32,479 nt of DNA, taken from an uncultured Eubacteriales bacterium (GTDB lineage Bacteria; Bacillota; Clostridia; Oscillospirales; Oscillospiraceae). The first letter of the stretch is position 1, and each line of letters opens with the position of its first letter. Shown here piece by piece: positions 13,152 through 22,544 of this stretch. The stretch covers positions 1 to 32,479 of the forward strand of contig USAC01000012.1 of NCBI GenBank assembly GCA_900552475.1. The letters run 5' to 3'. The position numbers and the translations under genes are program-made. Below the pieces are notes generated by a model. It had not been told where the DNA came from and searched no databases. It saw nothing but the letters and a program-made list of their open reading frames with translations.

Positions 13152-16100
13152 GCCGTACCTCCTCCGTCTCCTGCTCGATAAAGCGCCAGAATTCGCTGTC
13201 CCTGACCTTTTTCATCATGCGCCGCCTGTCGCGCCCTTCCTCGAAGCAGCACGCCGAGGCGTACTCGCACCAGTCGCAGCTGCTCTCCTGCGGGCTGCGG
13301 CTGCAGGGGTCGGCGTTGATGTTGCCGCTGCTGAGCTCGTCTGTGATCTCGTGCAGCAGGCGCTCGACGTACTGCCCGAGCTTCCCGAGCTGAGCCGCCG
13401 AGGCGAGCCCGCCCGTGATCGTGCCGCCCTTTTTCACCTCGATTGGGAGGAAGCACGGCTTTTCGAGTGCGCTGTGCTCCATCGCCTGCAGCACCTCGGG
13501 CTCGGCGAGCACCATGCCGCTGCGGCGCAGCTCCTTGTCGAGCGCGGCGCGGATCTTCTCCTCCGTCGCCCCGCGCTCCGTGCGCAGGATCACGTCCCGC
13601 GCCGGGGTATACAGCACCCCCGCCGGCACGACCGGATGGCCGAAGTACCGCTCGCCCTCCCCCTCGAGCGCGAACAGATACAGCAGCATCTGCACGCCGA
13701 GCCCATAGCGCAGATCCGTCAGGTCGAAGGATTTTTTGCCCGTCTTATAGTCCACCACGCGGATATAGAGCTTTCCGTCCCTGAGCCAGCCGTCCACGCG
13801 GTCGACCTTGCCGGTGACAGCGAGGGTACTCTCCCCTTCACGGATCGTGATGGCCGGGAGCCGCCCGTCCCTTCCGCCGAAGCCCAGCTCGAACTCCAGC
13901 GGCACGAAGTCGGACTGTGAGAGCTCGTCCGCGACGTTTTCCACGATGGCGTAGGCCGTCGTGCGCAGGCGCGAGAAAAGGTAGCGGAAGCGCGCGCTCT
14001 TTTCGCGGCAGCCGCCGAGCTGCTCTTCGCTGTACTTCTCCAGATACTGCCGCACAAGGCCGCGCAGGGCCGCGCGTTCCACCGCGCCGTACCCGCCGCG
14101 CGCCTTCACCTCGCGGTTGACATTTTCGAGCAGATAGTGCAGGAACGTCCCGATCTCGGGCGCGTCGAAGCCCGCGGCCTTGCGCTCCTTTGCGCACAGG
14201 CCATACTGCATGAAATAGCCGAAATGGCAGCTGCGGAGCTTATCCATTCTGGACGCGGACATGCGGTAGGACGAGCCATAGAGCGCGCGCACCGCCTCGG
14301 GCGAGAGCCGACCGCGATCAAAGCTGCGCGCCCGGCGCATCGTCTCGAGCGCCGCGCCCCAGTGGCCGCTCTGCGCGAAGCTCTGCCACAGCGCGCCGCC
14401 GGGGTGCTCCCCCGCCGCTTCGAGCGCGCCCGCGGGCGTGAGCAGACGGTAATCCCCCGTCTCGCGCGTGACGGGCACCGACGGGAACAGGTGCCGGATG
14501 CGCTCGACCACAAACGACGGGCGCAGCTGGCTCCCCGCGAGGTCACCCGCGGGCCAGCTCACATGGAGATACTCCGTCGGCTGGGTGAGCGCCGCGTAGA
14601 TGTTCTGCAGCTCGTTATCCAGCGCGTCGAACGTCGCGTTCGAGAGCTCGATGTCGTGCTGCTGGATCGTCTCGCGGTCCTCGTCGTCGAGGACGCCGCC
14701 GCGGCGCTCGACCGTCGGGAGCACGTCATCCCCCGCACCGAGCAGGAACAGGCACTTCACGCGGTGGCGGTCGTTGCGCGTAATTTCGCTCACGCGCACC
14801 TGATCGAGTGTCGCAGGGATGGTGCCGACGCTGTACTGCGTCAGAACGAGCCGCAGCAGCCGCGCAAACTCCTCTCCGCCGATCTCCTGTCCGCCGAGAA
14901 TCTCCACGAACTGGTCGAGCACGTCGCAGAAGATCTGCCACAGCTGTGCACTCTCCTCCGCGAGCTGCACCTCGCCGCACGCCATCTGCTCCGTGGCCTG
15001 CTGCTGCAGCGTCTGCGCCGCGCCGGAGCGCTGCGCAAATGTGTAAAGGGCTTCCGCCTTCCCCCGCGCGGTTCTGCAGGTTTTCAGCCCGTCGCTCAGT
15101 TGAGTGAGCGGCCCGCGGACCTTTTCGCGGATGCGATTGATCTCATCGAGCCGCGCCTGCCGCGCGTCGGTCATCTCTGCGCCGTAGCCGTCGGGGTTCG
15201 CCGTCCACGGCGTCTCCCGCAGCCACATGCTGCCGCGGATCTGCCAGAGGATGACGTAGTTTTCCAGCAGGTCGCACTCCGCGGGCGTGATTCCGGCAAG
15301 GCCGGTCTTGAGATAGCGGAACATGTCCTCGTATTCCAGCCCGCCCGTCACCGCGTCGACCGCGCCGAGCAGGAGCGTGATAACCGATTTTTCGAGAATG
15401 TCGTGCCGCCGCGCCTGATAGGCGGGGATCTCCGCGCGGCGGAGGGCGTTTTCAAGAATCGGGCCGTAGCGATCCATATTCCGTGCCGCGACAGCGATAT
15501 CTCTGTATCGGTACTTCCCGCTGCGCACCATCTCGCGGATCTGCGCGGCGACATACTCCGCTTCACTGTAGGCCGTGGCGGCCTCATAGAGCGCGATCTG
15601 CTCCGTCGGCTCCGGCCAGACCTCGTCGCTGCCGAAAAAGCAGCGCTCGAGCCGATCGAGCGCCGTGCGCTCCTGCGCGGTAAACCAGCAGATCTCGCAC
15701 GGAACGCCCACCTCGTGTGCCATGCGCACCAGCCGCTCCCGCTGGCGCAGGGCGTTCTGGAAGAGCTCCTGATTTCCCTTCTCGCCGAGGAGCGTCACCG
15801 TCACCTGATGCGCCTGACGCAGGATGATGGAGAGAATATCCTCCTCCAGTCGGTTAAAATACGCGTATCCGTCGACGTACACGTCCTTCCCCGCGAGGTA
15901 CTGCGAGGATCCCAGCGCGTCGCGCAGCTTCTCCACCCGCGAGCGCGCGTCGCGCCCGCCCGCGTGGAGCTTCGCATCATACGCGCCAAAGAGGAGCGCT
16001 ACGGACTGCAGCTTATCGCCCATTGCCCCGCCGATCTCCTGCGTCTTTTCGTACAGCTCCTCCGGGCAGATCTCATAGGCATAGAACTCCTCCGCCAGCT

Positions 16101-16458
16101 CCACCAGCTGCTGCAGAAATGCCGCGCGCTGGGACGGGTGGTGGAACACCTTGAGCTGCCCGCTCAGTTCCTGCAGCGCAAGGCGCATCGTCAGGAGTTT
16201 TCCGCCGCCGTCGAGCGTCACGTCCGCCAGACCGCCCGTGCGGCTCAAAACGCGCGTGGCGAGGTTCTGGAAGCTCAGCACCTCGGCATTGCGGCTGGCC
16301 GTCTCGCCGCAGGCGCGGCACAGATCCACCTCCGCGCGGTGCGACGTGTGCTCCGGTACGATGAGCACCTGCGCGCGCTGCGTCCGCTCCGCCGCGATGG
16401 TGCGCAGCACCTTTTCCGACTTGCCGGACCCCGCCCGGCCGATCCAGATGGAGAGCAT
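13144..16458 (-). CDS. addB: AddB subunit of the helicase-nuclease (ATP-dependent nuclease subunit B)
   Basis: A 1104-aa partner of AddA. N-terminal P-loop GRAGSGKS is at residues 7-14. The nuclease motif VDYKTGKKSFDL lies in the C-terminal domain. Iron-sulfur cysteines are visible: one in LRSCHFGYFMQYGL and three in the late C-terminal cluster (CSRSPQESSCDWCEYASACC). AddB's 4Fe-4S domain stabilises the nuclease and helps read the recombination hotspot. The gene begins the addB-addA operon behind a sigma-A promoter. Length is typical. Confidence 0.95.
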   Translation of the reverse strand: MLSIWIGRAGSGKSEKVLRTIAAERTQRAQVLIVPEHTSHRAEVDLCRACGETASRNAEVLSFQNLATRVLSRTGGLADVTLDGGGKLLTMRLALQELSGQLKVFHHPSQRAAFLQQLVELAEEFYAYEICPEELYEKTQEIGGAMGDKLQSVALLFGAYDAKLHAGGRDARSRVEKLRDALGSSQYLAGKDVYVDGYAYFNRLEEDILSIILRQAHQVTVTLLGEKGNQELFQNALRQRERLVRMAHEVGVPCEICWFTAQERTALDRLERCFFGSDEVWPEPTEQIALYEAATAYSEAEYVAAQIREMVRSGKYRYRDIAVAARNMDRYGPILENALRRAEIPAYQARRHDILEKSVITLLLGAVDAVTGGLEYEDMFRYLKTGLAGITPAECDLLENYVILWQIRGSMWLRETPWTANPDGYGAEMTDARQARLDEINRIREKVRGPLTQLSDGLKTCRTARGKAEALYTFAQRSGAAQTLQQQATEQMACGEVQLAEESAQLWQIFCDVLDQFVEILGGQEIGGEEFARLLRLVLTQYSVGTIPATLDQVRVSEITRNDRHRVKCLFLLGAGDDVLPTVERRGGVLDDEDRETIQQHDIELSNATFDALDNELQNIYAALTQPTEYLHVSWPAGDLAGSQLRPSFVVERIRHLFPSVPVTRETGDYRLLTPAGALEAAGEHPGGALWQSFAQSGHWGAALETMRRARSFDRGRLSPEAVRALYGSSYRMSASRMDKLRSCHFGYFMQYGLCAKERKAAGFDAPEIGTFLHYLLENVNREVKARGGYGAVERAALRGLVRQYLEKYSEEQLGGCREKSARFRYLFSRLRTTAYAIVENVADELSQSDFVPLEFELGFGGRDGRLPAITIREGESTLAVTGKVDRVDGWLRDGKLYIRVVDYKTGKKSFDLTDLRYGLGVQMLLYLFALEGEGERYFGHPVVPAGVLYTPARDVILRTERGATEEKIRAALDKELRRSGMVLAEPEVLQAMEHSALEKPCFLPIEVKKGGTITGGLASAAQLGKLGQYVERLLHEITDELSSGNINADPCSRSPQESSCDWCEYASACCFEEGRDRRRMMKKVRDSEFWRFIEQETEEVRHG

Positions 16459-16494
16459 GGCTCGTCCCCCTTCTTATCTTGCGTAATTGCCCCT

Positions 16495-16523
16495 ATTATA
16501 CCGTATCCGCGCGCAAAGCACAA
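16495..16523 (-). promoter_or_regulatory. Predicted sigma-A promoter of addBA
   Basis: On the minus strand, a perfect -10 TATAAT (16495-16500), a 17-base spacer and -35 TTGTGC (16518-16523). It lies about 35 nt upstream of the addB ATG. Confidence 0.75.
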
Positions 16524-16584
16524 CCGGCAGGCTGTCCTGAAAACAGGACACACCTGCACAGCATTCATGGAGCAAAGACCTATT

Positions 16585-16619
16585 ACAAAAAAGAGGGAGC
16601 GCAGCTCCCTCCTTTTTCT
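16585..16619 (-). terminator. Terminator of the hprK-dnaE operon (bidirectional)
   Basis: GAGGGAGC (16593-16600) pairs with GCTCCCTC (16604-16611). On the minus strand TTTTTT follows the stem; on the plus strand CTTTTTCTG. It lies just downstream of the dnaE stop. Confidence 0.9.
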
Positions 16620-16628
16620 GTAGATTTA

Positions 16629-19600
16629 TTATTTCTCTTTTACAACCACGTTTTCCTCCCCGAGCCATTCGCGGCACTCCTGCAGGAGCGCCGGGTGGTT
16701 CAGGCAGTGCGTACCGACGAGCTTACCCGTGTCGGCCAGACGGATTTTCACCGGTGTCTCGCCCTCGAACATCGTCATGACAAGGCGGATGTGGCGGAAG
16801 GCGTCGCTCTCCAGCCCCGGCACGCGGATGTAGATCGTCGCGCTTTTCGGCGCTTCCCGGCGCGATGCGGGCGGGCCGGGCGGCGGGGCCATGTCCTTTT
16901 GCAGCGGATAGACCGTGTCGCAGAGGATCTGCGGCGGCTTCTCGTCGCGTACGGAGAGCTTCCCGCGCACGAGCACGGGCGAGTTGACCTGCATGAAGCT
17001 CCCGCACTGCTCGATGCAGCGGGAAAAACACATCAGCTCGATGGACGCCATCTCGTCCTCGATGATGACATAGGCCATGAGGGAGTTGTTGCGCGTGGTG
17101 CGCGTGCGGTTGGAGGTCACGACGCCCGCGACGGTGATATTCTGCCCGTCGGCGAAGCGGCGCGGGCCGTCCTCCGCGGCGAAATCGGCCAGAATCTCAT
17201 GGATCGGAACCGCGCCCGCGCGCCGCGCCGCACCGCGCAGGTCGGCCATCGGGTGTCCGGAGAGATAGAGCCCCGTCGTCTCCTTTTCCATGACCATCCG
17301 CTCGGCGGCGGAGTACTCGGGGATGTCCGGCAGTTCAATCTTATTATGCTGCGCGCCGGTCGAAACGGCGGCCATGCCGAAGAAGTCCAGCTGCCCCTCG
17401 AGGTTCTGTCTGCGGCTGGCGGAGATAGCGTCGAGCACCTTCTCATACACCGCCGCCAGCTGCGAGCGGCGCGCGCCGAGCCCGTCGAACGCGCCGCTGC
17501 GGATGAGATTCTCCACGGCGCGCTTGTTCATGTCCGTGCAGTCGAACATCCGCTCACAGAAGTCCTGAAACGACTCAAACGGGCCGCCGCGGCCGCGCTC
17601 GCGGACGAGCTCCTGAATAAAGCCGCGGCCGATATTCTTGATGGCGACAAGGCCGAAGCGGATACCGCCGCTCTCGACGGTGAAGCCGTCATACGAGCGG
17701 TTCACATCCGGCGGCAGGAGCGCGATGCCGCACTCGCGGCACTCGGCGATGTAGCCGGCGACCTTGTCGGAGTTATCGAGCACGGACGTCAGCAGCGCCG
17801 CCATGTATTCTTTCGTATAGTGGCACTTGAAGTATGCCGTCTGGTACGCGACGACCGCGTAGCTCACGGCGTGCGCCTTGTTGAAGGCGTAGTTCGCGAA
17901 ATCGTAGATCTCGTCAAAAATGGACTCGGCCACCGGCTCGGGGATCCCGCGCGCGGCGCAGCCGTCGATGCCGCGGGCACTGTCGCCGTGGAGGAACGCC
18001 TCGCGCTCGCGCGCGACGTCCTTGGCCTTCTTCTTGCTCATGGCGCGGCGCACCATGTCGGCCTGTCCGAGCGAGTACCCGGCCAGCTCCTGAAAGATCT
18101 TGATGACCTGCTCCTGATAGACGATGCAGCCGTATGTCCCCGAGAGGATCGGGACGAGCGACGGGTGCTTGTAGCTCACGAGCTTCGGGTCGTGCTTGCA
18201 GGCGATGAACTTCGGGATAGACTCCATCGGCCCCGGGCGGTAGAGCGCGATAATCGCGGTGATGTCCTCGATGCTCTGCGGGCGCAGACCCGTACACACG
18301 CCGGTCATGCCCGTCGACTCCATCTGAAAGACGCCGTTCGTCTTGCCCTGTGAGAGCATCTCAAAAACCGCCGGGTCGTCCATCGGGATATTCTGCAGGT
18401 GGAAGTCCGGCTCGCGCCGCTGCACCATCTTCACCGCGTCATCGAGCACGGTCAGGTTCCGCAGGCCGAGAAAGTCCATTTTTAAAAGGCCCAGCTCCTC
18501 GAGCGTCGTCATGACGTATTGGCAGACGATCGACTCGTCGTTGCGCGCGAGCGGGACGTATTCATACACCGGCCGCTTCGTGATGACGACGCCCGCCGCG
18601 TGCGTCGACGCGTGGCGCGGCATGCCCTCGAGCGCCCTGGCCGTGTCGATGAGTTTCTTCACGCGCGCGTCCGTCTCGTAGAGATCGGCGAGCTGCTTGG
18701 AAAGCTTGAGCGCGTCGTCGAGCGTGATGTGCAGCGCGCCCTGCCCGGCGGGCACGAGCTTGGCCACGACATCCACCTCGGCATAGGTCATGTTGAGCGC
18801 GCGGCCCACGTCGCGGATGACGGCGCGCGCCGCCATCGTCCCGAACGTCACGATCTGGGCGACGTGATCGTCGCCGTATTTGCGGCGGACGTAGTCCACG
18901 ACCTCGCCGCGGCGCGTGTCGCCGAAATCCATGTCGATATCGGGCATGGACACGCGCTCCGGGTTCAGGAAGCGCTCGAAATAGAGGCTGTACTGCATCG
19001 GGTCGATGTCCGTGATGTGCAGGCAGTACGACACCATTGAGCCAGCCGCCGAGCCGCGCCCCGGCCCGACCGGGATCCCGGCGCCGCGGGCGTAGTTGAC
19101 AAAGTCGGCAACGATGAGAAAATAGTCCGTAAAGCCCATCTTCTCGATCATATTCAGCTCATAATCGAGCTGTTTGTGGTAATTCTCATGCCCCTCGCCG
19201 TAGCAGCGGGCGAAGCCCTCCTCGCAGAGCTTTCGCAGGTACGTCGGCGAGTCATAGCCCGGCGGCAGCTGAAATTCCGGCAGGTGATACTTGCCGAACG
19301 TGAACTCCAGCTGGCAGCGGTCGGCGATGCGCTGGGTGTTTTCCACGGCCTCCGGATAGGCGGCGAAAAGCTCCTCCATCTCCTCGGTCGAGCGGATGTA
19401 GAAGTTCTTCGGCTCATAGCGCATGCGATTTTCATCGTCGACGGTCTTGCCCGTCTGGATGCACAGAAGCACGTCGTGGCTCTCCGCGTCCTCCTTGCGG
19501 AGGTAGTGCGCGTCGTTTGTACACACAAGCGGGATGCCCGTCTCCTGATGGATACGCAGCAGCCCGCGGTTCACCTCCGCCTGATCGCGGATGCCGTGAT

Positions 19601-20126
19601 CCTGCAGCTCGAGGTAGTAATTCCCCTCGCCGAAGATCTCCTGCATCTGTAGTGCGTACTCTTTCGCCCCCTTGAGGTTCCCCGCCAAAATTCGGCGCGG
19701 AATCTCGCCGGCGAGGCACGCCGAGAGCGCGATCAGCCCCTCCGAGTGCTCGCGCAGGAGGTCGAGGTCGATGCGGGGCTTGATATAAAAGCCCTCGATG
19801 TACGCCTGCGAGACCATGTACAAGAGGTTGCGGTAGCCCGTCTCATTCTGACACAGCAGCACGAGGTGGCGCGCTTCGCTGTCGAACTCGTGCTGCTTGT
19901 CGAAGCGGGTGCGCGGCGCGACATAGACCTCGCAGCCGATGACCGGGTGAATCCCCTCGGCCTTGCAGGCGCGGTAGAAGTCGATGACGCCGTACATGAC
20001 GCCGTGGTCGGTGATGGCGACGGCGTTCTGACCCAGCTCACGCACGAGCTTCGGCAGGTCGCGGATGCGGCACGCACCGTCGAGCAGGCTGTATTCGGTA
20101 TGGACATGCAGATGCACAAAGGACAT
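16629..20126 (-). CDS. dnaE: DNA polymerase III subunit alpha (DnaE)
   Basis: A 1165-aa replicative C-family polymerase of standard DnaE1 length. The N-terminal PHP domain opens with HLHVHTEYSLLDG (residues 5-17) and ITDHGVMYG. Catalytic aspartates lie in PDIDMDFGDTRRGEV near residue 395. The palm/finger region includes GPGRGSAAGSMVSYCL. A helix-hairpin-helix region follows, then an OB domain (ITVAGVVTSNRTRTTRNNS...IIEDEMASIELMCF) at about 985-1060. It is the last gene of the hprK operon, 16 nt after the C_GCAxxG gene, with an AAAGGAG site. In Firmicutes, DnaE works beside PolC, which is not in this window. Confidence 0.97.
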   Translation of the reverse strand: MSFVHLHVHTEYSLLDGACRIRDLPKLVRELGQNAVAITDHGVMYGVIDFYRACKAEGIHPVIGCEVYVAPRTRFDKQHEFDSEARHLVLLCQNETGYRNLLYMVSQAYIEGFYIKPRIDLDLLREHSEGLIALSACLAGEIPRRILAGNLKGAKEYALQMQEIFGEGNYYLELQDHGIRDQAEVNRGLLRIHQETGIPLVCTNDAHYLRKEDAESHDVLLCIQTGKTVDDENRMRYEPKNFYIRSTEEMEELFAAYPEAVENTQRIADRCQLEFTFGKYHLPEFQLPPGYDSPTYLRKLCEEGFARCYGEGHENYHKQLDYELNMIEKMGFTDYFLIVADFVNYARGAGIPVGPGRGSAAGSMVSYCLHITDIDPMQYSLYFERFLNPERVSMPDIDMDFGDTRRGEVVDYVRRKYGDDHVAQIVTFGTMAARAVIRDVGRALNMTYAEVDVVAKLVPAGQGALHITLDDALKLSKQLADLYETDARVKKLIDTARALEGMPRHASTHAAGVVITKRPVYEYVPLARNDESIVCQYVMTTLEELGLLKMDFLGLRNLTVLDDAVKMVQRREPDFHLQNIPMDDPAVFEMLSQGKTNGVFQMESTGMTGVCTGLRPQSIEDITAIIALYRPGPMESIPKFIACKHDPKLVSYKHPSLVPILSGTYGCIVYQEQVIKIFQELAGYSLGQADMVRRAMSKKKAKDVAREREAFLHGDSARGIDGCAARGIPEPVAESIFDEIYDFANYAFNKAHAVSYAVVAYQTAYFKCHYTKEYMAALLTSVLDNSDKVAGYIAECRECGIALLPPDVNRSYDGFTVESGGIRFGLVAIKNIGRGFIQELVRERGRGGPFESFQDFCERMFDCTDMNKRAVENLIRSGAFDGLGARRSQLAAVYEKVLDAISASRRQNLEGQLDFFGMAAVSTGAQHNKIELPDIPEYSAAERMVMEKETTGLYLSGHPMADLRGAARRAGAVPIHEILADFAAEDGPRRFADGQNITVAGVVTSNRTRTTRNNSLMAYVIIEDEMASIELMCFSRCIEQCGSFMQVNSPVLVRGKLSVRDEKPPQILCDTVYPLQKDMAPPPGPPASRREAPKSATIYIRVPGLESDAFRHIRLVMTMFEGETPVKIRLADTGKLVGTHCLNHPALLQECREWLGEENVVVKEK

Positions 20127-20142
20127 AGCGGTTCTCCTTTTA

Positions 20143-20571
20143 TCAGGCGGTCTCTCCCAGCATATCGCTCAGGATGCCCGCCGCGGTCACAATCAGCAAG
20201 CCGCAGTGATCCCCCGCGGCAAGCTCCTGCGCCAGCTCCGACGGCTCGAGATCCTGCGCGGGCAGCAGCTCGCGGCAGTCGAGCCGGTGGAAGCGCTCGA
20301 CAAAGCGGCTCTCGAACTCCTTTGTCAGCTTCGTTGTGTGCGGTCGGTCGGACGGATCCGGACAGGACGCGCCGAGGATGAGCACCGGCGCGCTCACCGC
20401 GCCGCAGATGCCGCCGCAGCGCACACCGCCGCCAAGCCCGGCCCCAAGGCCAAGCGCCTGCTGCTCCGTCAGCCCCGCCACGTCTCGGAAAGTGGCCAGC
20501 AGACACTGTGCGCAGTTGAGTCCCTTCTCGCGGTATGCCTTCGCCGCGCGGCAGCGTTCTTCTTTCGTCAT
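20143..20571 (-). CDS. C_GCAxxG_C_C family protein (putative redox-active)
   Basis: A 142-aa protein with the family's pattern. Cysteines at about 20 and 23 are in GLNCAQCLL, 52 and 56 in GLGGGVRCGGICGAVSAP, and 99 in HRLDCRELL. Extra cysteines are at 7 and 70. The family is thought to be redox-active or metal-binding because of the spaced cysteines; its substrate is unknown. I chose ATG 20571 because it overlaps the whiA stop (ATGA), giving translational coupling; the longer in-frame reading runs back through whiA. It sits between whiA and dnaE, an unusual insertion in an otherwise conserved string. Confidence 0.8.
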   Translation of the reverse strand: MTKEERCRAAKAYREKGLNCAQCLLATFRDVAGLTEQQALGLGAGLGGGVRCGGICGAVSAPVLILGASCPDPSDRPHTTKLTKEFESRFVERFHRLDCRELLPAQDLEPSELAQELAAGDHCGLLIVTAAGILSDMLGETA

Positions 20572-21476
20572 TTCTGTTCCCTCGCTTTCTCCAGCAGTTT
20601 TCTCATTCTGTGGTTCATGCATGATTTTGTCACCGGCGGATCGCAGCGCTCCGCAAGCTGCGCAAGCGACAGCTCCGGGTAGGCAAGGCGCAGCTGCGCC
20701 GTCTGCCGGAGCTTTTCCGGCAGACTCTCCCACGCGCTCCCGCCGCGCAGACGCTCAATCGCCGTGAGCTGCTCCTCCGCGGCGTCGAGCGTTTTGTTCA
20801 CATTCGCCATATCGCAGTTCATGGCGCGGTTGGCGCCGTTGCGGATGGACTTGTCCACCTTCGCGGTCATGACGTCCATGGCCGAGGCCGGGGCGCCGAT
20901 CGTCGTGAGCAGATCCTCGATGTGCTCGGACTGCTTGAAATAGATCACCGTCGCGCCGCCGCGGCGGACGCTGCGCGGCAGAAAGCCCATCTCCGTCAGC
21001 AGCGCCGACATCTCGCGGCTGGCCTGCGCGTGCGAGCCGGTCAGCTCGAGGTGATAGCGCTTCTCGGGATCCGTCACGCTCCCGCCCGCGAGAAACGCCC
21101 CGCGCAGAAACGCCGTCCGGCAGCACTCGTCCTCAAGCAGAGCGAAATTGACGTGCAGCACCATCGTCTGGCGCGGGTCATAGCCGAGCTGGTTGATGAT
21201 CCGGTCGAGCTTCTCCGGATCGGTAATCTGGAAAACGAGCTTTCCGTGGCCGCCGTCGTCCTCGGGCAGGCGGTCGAACTTCACAGAAAACGCCCGCTGA
21301 AACAGGCGCGGCAAGCGCGCGGCAAACTCGGCGTTTTCCGTGATAATGCGCACCAGCGTCGGCGTGAACGTGTTGCAGTACAGCAGCACGCCATAGGCCT
21401 CCGCCCGCGCGCAGCACAGACGGCTGACCGCCGTGCGGCAGAGCTCACTTTTGACTTTATAGGAAAAAGACTGCAT
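20568..21476 (-). CDS. whiA: DNA-binding protein WhiA
   Basis: A 302-aa WhiA. The N-terminal half is a LAGLIDADG-homing-endonuclease-like fold without nuclease residues: FSYKVKSELCR, then CCRTAFLRGAFLAGGSVTDPEKRYHLEL. The C-terminal half is a helix-turn-helix (LRQTAQLRLAYPELSLAQLAERCDPPVTKSCMNHRMRKL). The linker MNCDMANVNKTLDAA is diagnostic. In Firmicutes it affects division and chromosome segregation. The rapZ-yvcK-whiA order is the canonical cluster. It starts 7 nt after the yvcK stop and overlaps the next gene by 4 nt. Confidence 0.96.
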   Translation of the reverse strand: MQSFSYKVKSELCRTAVSRLCCARAEAYGVLLYCNTFTPTLVRIITENAEFAARLPRLFQRAFSVKFDRLPEDDGGHGKLVFQITDPEKLDRIINQLGYDPRQTMVLHVNFALLEDECCRTAFLRGAFLAGGSVTDPEKRYHLELTGSHAQASREMSALLTEMGFLPRSVRRGGATVIYFKQSEHIEDLLTTIGAPASAMDVMTAKVDKSIRNGANRAMNCDMANVNKTLDAAEEQLTAIERLRGGSAWESLPEKLRQTAQLRLAYPELSLAQLAERCDPPVTKSCMNHRMRKLLEKAREQK

Positions 21477-21483
21477 AGACCGC

Positions 21484-22533
21484 CTACCTTTCCACTTTGT
21501 TGCGCGTATGGCCGGGGGTGGACGGCTCCACGAGCCGCATGTTCCGCTCCGCGTGCAGCGCCATCAGCTCGCGCGCGAGGTGCCCTGGATTGTGGCGCAC
21601 CAGATCATTTTCCACCGACGCCACCGGGCGGCTGATGACCTCCACCCCCAGCGCCTCGCAGGCCTCCCGGTCGCACAGCAGCGGCTCGGCCCCCTCGGCG
21701 AGGTAGCGCTCGGCGATGCTGCGCGGGATGGGCGAGTCACTTGTCAGGCAGATGTCGAACAGTCCCGGCCGCGCGTGGTCAAACAGCGCGCGGATGTGAT
21801 CCGCCGCGGTATAGCCCTCCGTCTCCCCCGCCTGCGTCATGACGTTGCAGACATAGACCTTCAGCGCGCCGGAGTCCATGATCGCCTCCGCGACGCCGCC
21901 GACGAGGAGATTCGGGATGATGCTGGTATAGAGGCTCCCCGGCCCGAGGACGACCATATCGGCCTCGCGGATGGCCTCGAGCACAGCGGGCAGCGCCTGC
22001 GCCCCAGCGGGACGCAGACGGACGCGGCGGATGCGGCACCCGTGCCGCCGTTTGCAGCCGCAGATGCTCAACTCGCCCGCCACGCGCGCGCCGTTTTCCA
22101 GCTCCGCTTCAAGCCGGACATTCTCATTCGTCACAGGCAGCACACGCCCCGTGATGGCCAGAATCTGGCTCAGACTCTCGACCGCCTGGTCAAAGCTCGG
22201 CAGGATCTCGCTCAGCGCGGCGAGGAAGAGGTTGCCGAAGCTCTGCCCCGCGAGCGTCCCCTCCGTGAAGCGGTAGTGCATGAGCCGCTGCATGAGCGGC
22301 TCGGTGTTCGCCAGCGCCTCGAGACAGCTGCGCACATCGCCCGGCGGCAGCATGCCGAGGTCATGGCGCAGCACGCCCGAGCCGCCGCCGTCGTCCGCCA
22401 CGGTCACAACGGCCGTCAGATTCTTCGTATAGAGCTTCAGCCCGCGCAGCAGCGTGGAGAGCCCCGTGCCGCCGCCGATCACCGTCACGCGCGGCCCCTG
22501 CTCGGGCGGGATGCGATACAGATACGATTCCAT
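21484..22533 (-). CDS. yvcK: Gluconeogenesis factor YvcK/GlmR
   Basis: A 349-aa CofD-like protein. The nucleotide-binding N-terminus VTVIGGGTGLSTLLRGLK begins near residue 16, followed by VTVADDGGGSGVLRHDLGMLPPGD. A further family motif is VLGPGSLYTSIIPNLLVGGV. In B. subtilis it binds UDP-GlcNAc and is needed for wall homeostasis on gluconeogenic carbon. Its ATG is 11 nt past the rapZ stop and its ribosome-binding site (GAGAGGA) spans that stop. Confidence 0.96.
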   Translation of the reverse strand: MESYLYRIPPEQGPRVTVIGGGTGLSTLLRGLKLYTKNLTAVVTVADDGGGSGVLRHDLGMLPPGDVRSCLEALANTEPLMQRLMHYRFTEGTLAGQSFGNLFLAALSEILPSFDQAVESLSQILAITGRVLPVTNENVRLEAELENGARVAGELSICGCKRRHGCRIRRVRLRPAGAQALPAVLEAIREADMVVLGPGSLYTSIIPNLLVGGVAEAIMDSGALKVYVCNVMTQAGETEGYTAADHIRALFDHARPGLFDICLTSDSPIPRSIAERYLAEGAEPLLCDREACEALGVEVISRPVASVENDLVRHNPGHLARELMALHAERNMRLVEPSTPGHTRNKVER

Positions 22534-22544
22534 AGGCGTTCCTC

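Noticed and set aside
14137..16623. Plus-strand open frame of 828 codons opposite addB
   Set aside because: A shadow of the addB coding strand with biased composition and no domain. It even runs through the addB promoter.
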